Source: Nostoc sp. NMS8 (GTDB lineage: Bacteria > Cyanobacteriota > Cyanobacteriia > Cyanobacteriales > Nostocaceae). From it: a stretch of DNA of 64,000 bases. This document shows positions 43,714 through 52,669 of the stretch, piece after piece. How positions within the stretch are numbered: position 1 is the first letter of the stretch; each line of letters opens with the position of its first letter. The DNA lies in contig NZ_JABXKK010000106.1 in the NCBI RefSeq assembly GCF_017115045.1, positions 62,001-126,000 on the forward strand. Direction: 5' to 3'. The translations under genes were made by a program, and so were the position numbers. The notes beneath the pieces were generated by a model. It ran no database searches, had not been told where the DNA came from, and saw only the letters and a list, made by a program, of their open reading frames with translations.

Positions 43714-46700
43714 CTAAACAGGTCGGAAGCGATTAATCCCGCCTCCGGTCAAGTTTGCGTAGTACAAATTACCATCGGGCCCAGTGGTGATTTGTGTAGG
43801 CAGTCCTAGATTAGGTCTGTCTGTTTGGGAAGCAAATCGCTTAACTGAGACAACTTTACCCTGACTATCTAAGATCAAAGCATCGATAGTTCCTTGACTG
43901 AAATCACCAATGAATAAAGCACCTTGATAGATTGAAGGGAAAGTACTACCTGTGTAAAAATCACCCACAAGGATCGAATTAGAACCAAAATGCTTGTAAG
44001 TGTACAGTGGTGCTGTCACAGCTGTGCCACTATTGTAGAAGGCTTGCGCGGCAGCTAAACTTTGGTAGGCTGTTTGTTTCAGACTGACGATATTGCCATT
44101 TGCATCTAGTCCACCTTCATAGAATGGCCAGCCAAAGTTAGCTCCTGGTCTGCCGACATTTACCTCTTCGTAAGTACCTAAGCCAACATCACCAATGTAT
44201 GGGGTATTGGTTCTTTTATCAATTGTGAAACGGAAGGGGTTACGTAGACCTAAGTCATAAACTTTGGAAATATTGCTATTGGGATCGCCATTGTAGAAAG
44301 GATTACTTGATAAGCCTTGACCAGTAATCGCGTCAATCCGCAGAATCTTACCAGACAAATTATTCTTATCCTGGACGCGAATTGCTCGGGGGTCTATCCC
44401 ATTGTAGGAAGTACCATCTCCTAAGCTAACAAACAGAGAGCCATCAGTACCAAAGCGAATAGAACCAACTGAGTGAGATTCACTGTCATTGGCTATAAAA
44501 TTCTGGACATTTTGGACTTTATCAAGATTATTGAGATAATCCTGCAAGCTGGTAAAGGGCCTACCAGTAACTCTGTTGATAATTCCTGATGGTGCATAGC
44601 CAAGTGAGACATCTGTGCTATTTCCATCTGGATGGCTGATATTCGCCCAAGTGCCATTTGTGCCTAGTAGCACAACTTCGCTGCCAGCAATCGCAGTAGT
44701 GTAACCAGTGTTGGGATCAGCTGTAAAACGACTCAGCCGTGCAGTACGATTCCCATTCTGGTCAGGATCGTCCAATGTGCTGTTGGGATTGTTATTAGCA
44801 TTGCTTCGATTGGTTTCTGGTGGATCGTAGGTATACAACAGATAAACATAGTTGTTGCCGTTGCGACCCAAACCTGGATTGACGGCAATGCCTAAGAGAC
44901 CGCGATCGCGCGTATTATTTACCTGTCCAGAAATATTGACAAATGGTGTTGCTAATAAAGTGCCGTTTTTCACAACTCGCACTGTCCCATCTTTCTGAGC
45001 AACGAACAGGGTATTGCCATCAGGGGACCAGTCAAAAGCTGTAGGTTGAGTCAAACCAGAAGCTACTGTATCTAGAGCAAAGTTACCAGAGTCATTATCA
45101 ATAATAGTGATACTTGACTGTGCATTAGTTAGCTGCACTCCAACTGCATTACTGTATCTCAAAGAAAATGTTTCATTTGATTCCCCAACGTTGTCATCAA
45201 TAATGGGGATAACAATGGTCTTGGTAGTTTGTCCGATTGCAAAACTTAAGGTTCCAGATACAGCCCGATAGTCAGTTCCAACTCTAGCAGTCCCATCTAC
45301 GGTTGTGTAGTCTACACTAGCGACCCCCGTAGCATTACCTCGTGTAGCTGTCACCGTCGCAGAACCACCACCCTCATTAACTACTGGCTGAGAGAAGTCA
45401 ATGCTAGAGCGATCGTTGTCTTGAATGGTAATTCCGATAGTTCTTTGGACTCCTAGTGTTGCCCCCACTGCCTGATCGATGACAAAATTAAAGGTTTCAT
45501 CGGGTTCTGGTAAGGAATCGTCATTGATCGGAATTGATACCTGTACACTACTTTGTCCCGGCGCAAAAATAAGCGTCCCAGCGCTTTCCACGCCTTCACT
45601 TCCGTAGTCAACTCCTGCTGTGGCAGTACCAGCTATAGTTGCATACTTGATTGAAGATGTGCCGCTTAAATCGCCACTTCTGAGTATAGTTACGCTAACA
45701 CTACCACTGCCTTCATTCACAGTCGCGGAAGGCGATCCTAATGTGATCGCGGTCTGAATAGCTGCTGAATACAGTTGAGACTGAGGAATAATTTGCTTGA
45801 CTTGAGAGGCGCTTGACCAAGACAATTGGGAAACAGCTTCGTATTGATTGTCGTAGTATTCGAGTCTAATATCGTACTTCTGACCTGCAACTAGTGCAAT
45901 TGACCCACTATATTCTGTGGCCGATTGATCGACAAACTTATTGATGATTTGTACACCATTCACCGACAACCGCACACCATCATCAGCGGTGGTGTAGAAA
46001 TTGTAAGTTTCGCTGTACTGGGCTTGCACCTGACCTGTCCAACGCACTGAGAAGGTATCTGCGCCCACGGAAGGATCTGGAGAAGCTTCACCCCAGTTAA
46101 AGTTTACCGTTGCATCTGTGCGGGTTTGCTTCAGGTTGGTAAAGTCGATGTTGTCGTAGTACTGTCCTTGAAGTCCGTTGCCGTTACCAATTACAGGAGA
46201 TGGAGGTGTGTTGGTATTAGTATACAGTTGAGACTGAGGAATAATTTGCTTGGTCTGAGAGGCGCTTGACCAAGCCAGTTGGGAAACAGCTTCGTATTGA
46301 TTGTCGTAGTATTCGAGTCTAATATCGTACTTCTGACCTGCAACTAGTGCAATTGACCCACTATATTCTGTGGCCGATTGATCGACAAACTTATTGATGA
46401 TTTGTACACCATTCACCGACAACCGCACACCATCATCAGCGGTGGTGTAGAAATTGTAAGTTTCGCTGTACTGGGCTTGCACCTGACCTGTCCAACGCAC
46501 TGAGAAGGTATCTGCGCCCACGGAAGGATCTGGAGAAGCTTCACCCCAGTTAAAGTTTACCGTTGCATCTGTGCGGGTTTGCTTCAGGTTGGTGAAGTCG
46601 ATGTTGTCGTAGTACTGTCCTTGGAGTCCATTGCCGTTACCAACTACAGGAGATGCAAGCGCAAGTGTGCTGACATTTCCCTGAGATAGCACGCTGGAGC

Positions 46701-46812
46701 TAGCCTGAGAGACAAGACTGCTGCTAGCCAATGGATCTAGAAGAGATGTTGTTGTATTAGTAGGTGTTGGACTTACAGTTGTTGATAGCAGCTGATTGTT
46801 TAATGGACTCAT
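43714..46812 (-). CDS. PA14 (x2), Calx-beta (x2) and glucose/sorbosone dehydrogenase-like beta-propeller protein
   Basis: A 1032-residue, presumably secreted protein without a classical signal peptide; its N-terminus is Ser/Thr-rich. Residues about 60-200 and 211-351 are two nearly identical PA14 domains (GLQGQYYDNIDFTNLKQTRT; YNFYTTADDGVRLSVNG). About 355-470 and 470-580 are Calx-beta domains (VNEGSGSVSVTILRSGDLSG, FAPGQSSVQVSI). From about 580 on is a six-bladed sorbosone/glucose dehydrogenase-type propeller (GLLGIAVNPGLGRNGNNYVY, GSIRFGTDGSLFVSLGDGTS, LRNPFRFTID). PA14 binds sugars and Calx-beta binds Ca2+. The enzyme part may oxidise sugars with PQQ, but PQQ residues cannot be confirmed. 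It is a probable extracellular matrix or adhesion protein. Confidence 0.9.
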   Translation of the reverse strand: MSPLNNQLLSTTVSPTPTNTTTSLLDPLASSSLVSQASSSVLSQGNVSTLALASPVVGNGNGLQGQYYDNIDFTNLKQTRTDATVNFNWGEASPDPSVGADTFSVRWTGQVQAQYSETYNFYTTADDGVRLSVNGVQIINKFVDQSATEYSGSIALVAGQKYDIRLEYYDNQYEAVSQLAWSSASQTKQIIPQSQLYTNTNTPPSPVIGNGNGLQGQYYDNIDFTNLKQTRTDATVNFNWGEASPDPSVGADTFSVRWTGQVQAQYSETYNFYTTADDGVRLSVNGVQIINKFVDQSATEYSGSIALVAGQKYDIRLEYYDNQYEAVSQLSWSSASQVKQIIPQSQLYSAAIQTAITLGSPSATVNEGSGSVSVTILRSGDLSGTSSIKYATIAGTATAGVDYGSEGVESAGTLIFAPGQSSVQVSIPINDDSLPEPDETFNFVIDQAVGATLGVQRTIGITIQDNDRSSIDFSQPVVNEGGGSATVTATRGNATGVASVDYTTVDGTARVGTDYRAVSGTLSFAIGQTTKTIVIPIIDDNVGESNETFSLRYSNAVGVQLTNAQSSITIIDNDSGNFALDTVASGLTQPTAFDWSPDGNTLFVAQKDGTVRVVKNGTLLATPFVNISGQVNNTRDRGLLGIAVNPGLGRNGNNYVYLLYTYDPPETNRSNANNNPNSTLDDPDQNGNRTARLSRFTADPNTGYTTAIAGSEVVLLGTNGTWANISHPDGNSTDVSLGYAPSGIINRVTGRPFTSLQDYLNNLDKVQNVQNFIANDSESHSVGSIRFGTDGSLFVSLGDGTSYNGIDPRAIRVQDKNNLSGKILRIDAITGQGLSSNPFYNGDPNSNISKVYDLGLRNPFRFTIDKRTNTPYIGDVGLGTYEEVNVGRPGANFGWPFYEGGLDANGNIVSLKQTAYQSLAAAQAFYNSGTAVTAPLYTYKHFGSNSILVGDFYTGSTFPSIYQGALFIGDFSQGTIDALILDSQGKVVSVKRFASQTDRPNLGLPTQITTGPDGNLYYANLTGGGINRFRPV
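45769..46200 (-). repeat. Recent tandem duplication, copy A (PA14 domain 2)
   Basis: This stretch repeats at 46222-46653 with a 453-bp offset (151 codons) and about nine base differences by eye. Both copies start near the ACAGTTGAGACTGAGG phrase and end near TTACCAATTACAGGAGA or its variant. The frame is preserved, so it adds one whole PA14 domain with its linker. Near-identity at silent sites points to recent duplication or gene conversion. Confidence 0.92.
46222..46653 (-). repeat. Recent tandem duplication, copy B (PA14 domain 1)
   Basis: This is the partner of the copy at 45769-46200. The differences cluster at the edges (TTGGTCTGAG against TTGACTTGAG; CAAGCCAGTT against CAAGACAATT), while the central 350 bp appear identical. 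Central homogeneity suggests gene conversion after duplication. Copy number may vary between strains and could mis-assemble. Confidence 0.92.
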
Positions 46813-48408
46813 TGAAATATATGCCTCAAAATAGTTCTAAAACTAATGCCATAATCAATAATTTGGGATTAGTTTTATGTTTAATGTTTTCAACCAAAAA
46901 TGCGTAATGAGCATAGCCTAAGTATGTTTATAAGCAAATCATTGTCTGCCTATTAACATTTGTGTTGATACTATTTCACTCAATTGCCGATACAAATTAT
47001 TTCTCATATATATTCTCCTGTGTTAATTTGGTTTACTAATTTGCTGCTTATTTGTATCAACATTAAAACAAAATAGTATGACAGCATGACGCGAAAACAT
47101 ACTTCCCTATATCTTCTCTGAAAGCAGAGATATATAAGAAAATGTAGAAAAACGCGTATAACAATAAAGACTCAAGATTAGCTGAAGGGCTTATTAGTCC
47201 TTACTAATCCTTGTTTTATTTTGATAAACCTTCGAGTTTTGGTGAATTTAACCAAATATTATAAATCACCATTCTCTAGAACTTTTAATCTCAATGATGT
47301 GCAGGTGCATAAAATTTGAGATAAAGCAAAACTCGATCGAGATAAATACTTAAGTAGTCTAAAGTAACAGTATTACATATTTACGCTTAAGTATTGTTTT
47401 TGGATTAATCAACTACACATTTGACACTAGAACTCGGTGTTATGTCTATCTTCTTTGTGGAATTTTGTTTAAATATTCACATTGATATGTCCTTTTTTAA
47501 AGGAACATCAAAGTTTTGATGATTTTTAAGTGAAAATTACCAACTACAGGATGATCCCATATTTTTTATCCAGATGGTTATTAATTATATGAAAATTGCA
47601 TAAAGAAAATTTGTCATATTTAAAGATTTAAAAAAGGTATTATTTATATATGCTTTATCTTGATTATCAATTCATCTCTTGGTTACAACAAACAGCAAAG
47701 ATAGAGTTGACTTTTTGAGTAACTCTATTGTATAACAGACTATCCAGCAAATAGCTATGCAATAGCTTCTCTTTTCTACGAAAGAGCTACGGCAACGCTA
47801 GACGAAAGGAATTACCAGCGTCCGAAACCTTGTATTATTGCAGTATGTTACAAAAGTTTTCAAATTATTTCAAATATTAACAATTCAAAAATAAAAATTA
47901 CAAGTGCGATGTTGCTACATTCCAAGTTTCCCCTAGACTAGAGGCAGCAATCTGGTTCAAACTGGCTGAAGAAAGGGGACTTTGACTGAGACAAATAATT
48001 TAAACTCTCAGAATTTATGTTTGATTTTTTAAAAAAACGTAAGGGTGCTATAGGATTACTATTTTATTTTTGAACAAAATTAGGTACTGTAGTGGCATGT
48101 CAAGGCTAAAATGTTGCCCAAAAATTATAGGTTGGGGAGACACTGCGTTGCGTGGGTTCCCCGCGTTGTAGCAAGTGGCGTTGGAGGCTTTGCCAAAGCC
48201 AACATACTGATATCTGTTGAGTTGCGCTCCGCTCCACCCAACCAACGCCTATTGCTGATGTTGGGTTTTACTACGTTCCACTTAATTGAATTTTGAATTG
48301 ATTCATGGTGGGCTGTACTTACTGCGATCGCTACTGTCTGGGATTATTTTGTGCAAGGATGATTAGAAGTAGCGATCGCCTTCTTCACTAATGACCAATG
48401 ACTAACTT
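46813..48408. other. 1.6-kb intergenic region without a gene
   Basis: The part near 46813-47110 should hold the promoter of the PA14 protein gene. The region to 47900 is AT-rich, with no open frame that looks coding. At about 47770-47815 there is a repeat-like GAAAGAGCTACGGCAACGCT phrase. At about 48118-48280 a dispersed palindromic repeat is found (GTTGGAGGCTTTGCCAAAGC; then TGTTGGGTTTTACTACGTTC). Short ORFs in it, on both strands, follow the repeat and are not accepted. HIP1-type sites lie near 48324 and 48372. Confidence 0.5.
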
Positions 48409-48666
48409 TTACAATTCTGATTCCGTGTCTGGAGCAACGATTTCGCCAGTACCTATTTCTAGTATCAAGTCTTGTTCAGTAATCAATCCACTGAGTTCCT
48501 TCACTTGCAAATTCATCTCTTCACAAGCTTGTCTGAGTTCTTGTGCAAATTTGTTGAGGTCTTGACCATAGCCACATTGATAAGCAGCAGTTTCAATTCC
48601 TTGCTTGGCATTTGCTCTAGCACAATCGACTAATTCTGTGCCATGCAGTGGTGTAAGAGATGCCAT
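48409..48666 (-). CDS. Small conserved-looking hypothetical protein
   Basis: An 85-residue acidic, helical protein: MASLTPLHGTELVDCARANA, GIETAAYQCGYGQDLNKFAQ, ELRQACEEMNLQVKELSGLI, ending in an acidic tail with EIVAPDTESEL. There is no signal or metal site apart from two or three Cys. It resembles small cyanobacterial proteins of unknown role; I do not recognise a family. Confidence 0.65.
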   Translation of the reverse strand: MASLTPLHGTELVDCARANAKQGIETAAYQCGYGQDLNKFAQELRQACEEMNLQVKELSGLITEQDLILEIGTGEIVAPDTESEL

Positions 48667-48891
48667 ATACCTAGTTATTATTTCTTAAATGTACGCTGCT
48701 AGATAGATTATCAAGATTTCAACATTGACTCATCCCTCTAATGGAAGAAAAGGAGGGTAGAATTAAGAGCGAATAAGTAAAAACTTATGACTCCAAATTC
48801 TACCAAGTTTAATTTTTTGATTTCAAATTTTGGATTAAAAGAAAAATCAAAAATCAAAAATCAAAAATTGAATAATTTTTAGCTATTCTAC

Positions 48892-49764
48892 CTACCCATT
48901 GATAACTTCTCCACCATTAACATGTAGCACTTGTCCAGAGACATAAGAAGCATCATCAGAGGCTAAAAATACGTAGCTAGGAGCAACTTCTTCTGGTTGT
49001 CCGGCTCGTTGCATTGGTACTTGCTTTCCAAAATTCTCAACTTTCTCTTCAGGAAAAGTTGAGGGAATTAAAGGTGTCCAAATTGGCCCTGGTGCGACAG
49101 CATTAACGCGAATTCCTTTTGACACTAAATTTTGTGATAAGGAACGAGTAAAGGCAACAATCGCACCTTTTGTAGAGGAGTAATCTAAGAGATGTGAGCT
49201 ACCTTTGTAAGCTGTTACCGATGTGGTATTGATAATAGAACTGCCCGCTTGTAAATGCTTGAGTGCAGCTTTAGTCATGAAAAACATTGAGAATATATTA
49301 GTGCGGAAAGTTCGCTCTAGTTGTTCTTCAGTGATTTCTTCGATACTTTCTTTTGGATGTTGTTCGGCGGCGTTGTTGACGAGAATATCAAGTTTGCCAA
49401 ACTCACCAACTGTTTGCTGTATGGCTTGCTGACAAAAAGTTTCATTGCCAATATCACCTGCAATAGTGACTGCGCGACGCCCTTGCTGTTCTACCAAATG
49501 TTTTGTTTCTTTGGCATCGTCGTGTTCGTTGAGATAAAAGATCGCCACATCTGCACCTTCTTTAGCAAATGCGATCGCAACAGCACGACCAATACCACTA
49601 TCTCCACCTGTAATCAATGCCACTTTATCTTTTAACTTACCACTACCCCGATACTGAGGATCATCGGCTTTAGGTTTTGGTGTCATTTCTGATTCAACAC
49701 CCGGTGCTTCTTGTTGCTGTGGCGGTTGCAATTTTTTCTCTTTTTGCTCTTTTGATTTAGCCAT
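48892..49764 (-). CDS. SDR-family oxidoreductase (YghA/general-stress type)
   Basis: A 290-residue short-chain dehydrogenase with a polar N-terminal extension of about 45 residues (KEQKEKKLQPPQQQEAPGVE). The core has ALITGGDSGIGRAVAIAFAK (NAD(P) loop), DILVNNAAEQHPKESIEEIT, STSVTAYKGSSHLLDYSSTK (Ser-Tyr-Lys triad) and VNAVAPGPIWTPLIPSTFPE. Length and extension match bacterial general-stress SDRs that reduce aldehydes or oxidise glucose. It is a single gene with 225 bp of AT-rich AAAATC repeats downstream. Confidence 0.94.
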   Translation of the reverse strand: MAKSKEQKEKKLQPPQQQEAPGVESEMTPKPKADDPQYRGSGKLKDKVALITGGDSGIGRAVAIAFAKEGADVAIFYLNEHDDAKETKHLVEQQGRRAVTIAGDIGNETFCQQAIQQTVGEFGKLDILVNNAAEQHPKESIEEITEEQLERTFRTNIFSMFFMTKAALKHLQAGSSIINTTSVTAYKGSSHLLDYSSTKGAIVAFTRSLSQNLVSKGIRVNAVAPGPIWTPLIPSTFPEEKVENFGKQVPMQRAGQPEEVAPSYVFLASDDASYVSGQVLHVNGGEVING

Positions 49765-50285
49765 AGTTTTTGTCTTGGTAATTGAATATTGAATTTGGCA
49801 CTCTTAATGGGTCATTCTCTCCCATTCGCCATTTTAAAACTAAACCTTGGATCGAAAATTCAACCCAAGGTTTAATTTTTGCTTTGACTCTCACTAGCCA
49901 TTTACAACTTTAGGCATTTATATCCTAGATGTTTGCCAAACTTACTTGTTTCTAGCAACTGTATGTAGCTGACATGACAATGAAAAATAAGTACGTAACT
50001 CTGATTTGACGAAAAACTTATTTTTTTCATCTGCTCTCAAGTTAACCATTATATTACTGTAATTTATCGCTCCCTAGAGGTAAAGTAAATTGCAATTAGC
50101 TCAACCTTAAGACTGAAAATAAATTAAATAAGTGGCGAATCTGCGGGTTGATCGAGTTTGATTTATCCTTACAGAATTCCTGAAAATTATTGCAAAACTA
50201 ACTGAATCTTGACACGGCAACTCTACATCTTCCAAAAGCTTGCGTGGTACGCTACATTGGGATCATTAGAGGGCAGGGATGATTT
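49765..50285. other. Divergent intergenic region, no gene seen
   Basis: A 520-bp gap between the leftward SDR gene and the rightward ATP-grasp gene, which should hold both promoters. AACCTTGG / CCAAGGTT near 49843-49872 can form a hairpin. A ribosome-binding site, GGCAGGGATG, precedes the ATG at 50286. No other motif was recognised. Confidence 0.45.
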
Positions 50286-51884
50286 ATGGCAACACTAAAT
50301 ATTTCCGAGTTAGAACAGGTTGAAAAGTTTCGCCACTTACAATTAACCCTGCGCGATCGCTGGAAAACTAGCGAGCTATTTGATAATAGTGAAGCAGATA
50401 TTTTAATTATTCCCTCTCTGAGTCTCGACCAGCACGAACTCCGAAAGATCGAAGGCTGCGAGCATTATGAAGAAAGATTACTATTTTCCTTAATTCGATT
50501 GCGGAATCCCCGAACTCGGTTGATTTATGTAACATCAGTACCGTTGCATCCGAGTATCATTGATTATTATCTGCAACTGTTGCCAGGAATTCCCTTTTCT
50601 CATGCTCGCAATCGCTTGCTGTTACTTTCTACTTACGATTCTTCCCTTAAGCCTCTAAGTCAAAAGATTTTAGAACGCCCCCGTTTGCTAGAGCGAATTC
50701 ATCAATCTTTAAGACTAGACAAATCATTCATGATCTGCTATAATTCTTCGCATTGGGAAGGCGAATTGTCTTTAAAATTAGGTGTACCACTGTATGCTGC
50801 TGCACCAGATTTACAGATTTGGGGGACAAAAAGTGGTAGTCGGCAAATCTTCGCCGAAAGTGAAGTACCACATCCAGATGGCAGCGAAAAAGTTTGGAAC
50901 CACACGAGTTTGACAAAAGCTACCGTTGATTTGTGGGAACGACAACCGACATTACAACGGGTAGTAGTAAAACTCAACGAAGGTATTTCTGGAGAGGGGA
51001 ATGCCTTGCTGGATCTTAGGCCGATTGAGAATTTAGCACCAGGAAAAGCTACTCATGCTGAAAGGATAGCAGCAATTAGCGATCGCTTCTCAACAATGCG
51101 CTTTCAAGCAAAACAAGAGACTTGGGATAATTTTTCGCGCAGAATCCCGGAATTAGGGGCAATTTCTGAAGCATTTGTAGAAGGAAAAATAAAGCGATCG
51201 CCCAGTGTCCAAGGACGGATTACACCCACAGGTGAAGTAGAAATCCTTTCAACCCACGACCAAATTCTCGGAGGGCCAGACGGTCAGATTTATCTTGGTT
51301 GTCGCTTTCCTGCTGATGAAAGATATCGATTGCAATTACAGCAATTGGGACTACAAGTTGGCAGAAAGTTAGCAGAGAAAGGCACATTAGAGCGATTTGG
51401 CGTAGATTTTATCGCTGTTGACAAGGGTAATGGAGATTGGGATATTCAGGCGATCGAAATTAATTTACGTAAAGGCGGTACAACTCATCCATTCATGACC
51501 CTGAAATTATTAACAAACGGCCGCTATGATCTTTCCACAGGTTTATTTTATAGTCAGCAAGGTCGTCCCAAATACTACATCGCCACTGACAACCTGCAAA
51601 AAGAACGCTATCAGGGATTATTACCCAATGATTTGATGGATATCATTGCTCACCAAAGACTACAGTTTGACAGTGGTACAGAAACGGGCACAGTGTTTCA
51701 TCTTATGGGTTGCCTTTCGCAGTTTGGCAAGTTGGGATTAACCAGCATCGGTGATTCTCCGCAACAAGCACAAGACATCTATAACAAAGTTGTTAAAGTT
51801 CTGGATGATGAAACCCGCAGTGACAATCATGATTTTTCCGCTTTTTCAGATTATTCCTTTCCCGTGGTTTGGGATGAATCGTAG
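50286..51884 (+). CDS. PGM1-like ATP-grasp peptide ligase family protein
   Basis: A 532-residue protein. The N-terminal 180 residues form a pre-ATP-grasp region (LIIPSLSLDQHELRKIEGCE; HYEERLLFSLIRLRNPRTRL). The ATP-grasp core follows: GTKSGSRQIFAESEVPHPDG, VVVKLNEGISGEGNALLDL, and the metal-binding segment RFGVDFIAVDKGN with IEINLRKGGTTHPFM. The C-terminus (FHLMGCLSQFGKLGLTSIGD) is specific to the family. PGM1 of Streptomyces joins amino acids in peptide antibiotic synthesis. The cyanobacterial family is wider, and the substrate is unknown. A single gene. Confidence 0.85.
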   Translation: MATLNISELEQVEKFRHLQLTLRDRWKTSELFDNSEADILIIPSLSLDQHELRKIEGCEHYEERLLFSLIRLRNPRTRLIYVTSVPLHPSIIDYYLQLLPGIPFSHARNRLLLLSTYDSSLKPLSQKILERPRLLERIHQSLRLDKSFMICYNSSHWEGELSLKLGVPLYAAAPDLQIWGTKSGSRQIFAESEVPHPDGSEKVWNHTSLTKATVDLWERQPTLQRVVVKLNEGISGEGNALLDLRPIENLAPGKATHAERIAAISDRFSTMRFQAKQETWDNFSRRIPELGAISEAFVEGKIKRSPSVQGRITPTGEVEILSTHDQILGGPDGQIYLGCRFPADERYRLQLQQLGLQVGRKLAEKGTLERFGVDFIAVDKGNGDWDIQAIEINLRKGGTTHPFMTLKLLTNGRYDLSTGLFYSQQGRPKYYIATDNLQKERYQGLLPNDLMDIIAHQRLQFDSGTETGTVFHLMGCLSQFGKLGLTSIGDSPQQAQDIYNKVVKVLDDETRSDNHDFSAFSDYSFPVVWDES

Positions 51885-52126
51885 TTAAGGATTGGGGATT
51901 GGGGATTGGGGACTGGGGATTGGGGATTGGGGCAACGCGAAAAAGTGAGATCATCGTGAAAAGAGCTTTCTTAGGCAGGGGGAGTGAGTAGAAAATTTTT
52001 GTAATTTTTACTACTGCGATAGCCTGAAATACACTTATTTATTTGTCTCCCCCTGCCTCCCATGCTCCCCCTGCTCACAAAATCGCGTTGCTCCCAGTCC
52101 CCAGTCCCCAATCCCCCTATTTTGAA
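51885..52126. repeat. GGGGATT tandem heptamers with complementary copy downstream
   Basis: GGATTGGGGATTGGGGACTG repeats from about 51891 to 51932. Its complement, CCCAGTCCCCAGTCCCCAAT, appears at about 52091-52115. The whole gap can fold into a long stem between the convergent ATP-grasp and response-regulator genes. It probably terminates both. The middle contains poly-purine GGGGGAGTGAG and CTCCCCCTGC. Confidence 0.7.
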
Positions 52127-52501
52127 TCAGCCCCAGCCCAATGCTTCACTGATTTGCGCTGCTAGCTTCAAGGGACGGAAAGGTTTAGCAAAGACAGCAG
52201 CTACATCTAAACCATGAAAGCTTTCTTGATCGGACTCTTGGACTTTGGCAGTTAGTAAAATTACTGGAATTGACTTAGTGACGGGGTTAGCCTTCAGTTG
52301 TTGCAAGGTGGCCCGCCCATCCATATCAGGCATCATCATATCTAGTAAAATGACATCAAGTTTAGAGTTGGCAGCTATATTCAACGCTTCCCGACCAGAA
52401 CAAGCAGTCAACACATTCCAACCAGCACCCATTTCTAATCCCAATTTTGCGATCGCCTGCACATCTTCTTCATCATCAACAATCAAGATATTTCTGCTCA
52501 T
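52127..52501 (-). CDS. Single-domain response regulator (CheY-like)
   Basis: A 124-residue receiver domain. ILIVDDEEDVQAIAKLGLEM has the acidic pair. DVILLDMMMPDMDGRATLQQ has the phospho-acceptor Asp (about 53). PVILLTAKVQES has the Thr, and AAVFAKPFRPLKL the Lys. No output domain is present, so it should act by protein contact or phosphotransfer. It is 168 bp downstream of the hybrid histidine kinase on the same strand, which is its likely partner. Confidence 0.94.
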   Translation of the reverse strand: MSRNILIVDDEEDVQAIAKLGLEMGAGWNVLTACSGREALNIAANSKLDVILLDMMMPDMDGRATLQQLKANPVTKSIPVILLTAKVQESDQESFHGLDVAAVFAKPFRPLKLAAQISEALGWG

Positions 52502-52669
52502 ATTTTCACTCTTGCATGATATGTGATGCTGATTAGCTTGATTAGTCTTCAGCTATTCTAGAATGCAATCGGGCAGAAGTAGAGGAGAATTAAGCAATTC
52601 AAAATTTAAAATTCAGAAACCTTGCTGTGGAAATCCTGTGATAATTGAGATTGTGTAAATTCAAAGCTG

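Noticed and set aside
48048..48296. Overlapping small ORFs on both strands
   Set aside because: Both follow a dispersed palindromic repeat (about 48118-48280) and have no coding features.
51885..51935. Regularly spaced GGGGATT units as a possible CRISPR array
   Set aside because: The unit is 7 bp and directly tandem without spacers. It is a short tandem repeat of the cyanobacterial type. No CRISPR-like 28-37-bp repeats or cas genes are seen anywhere.
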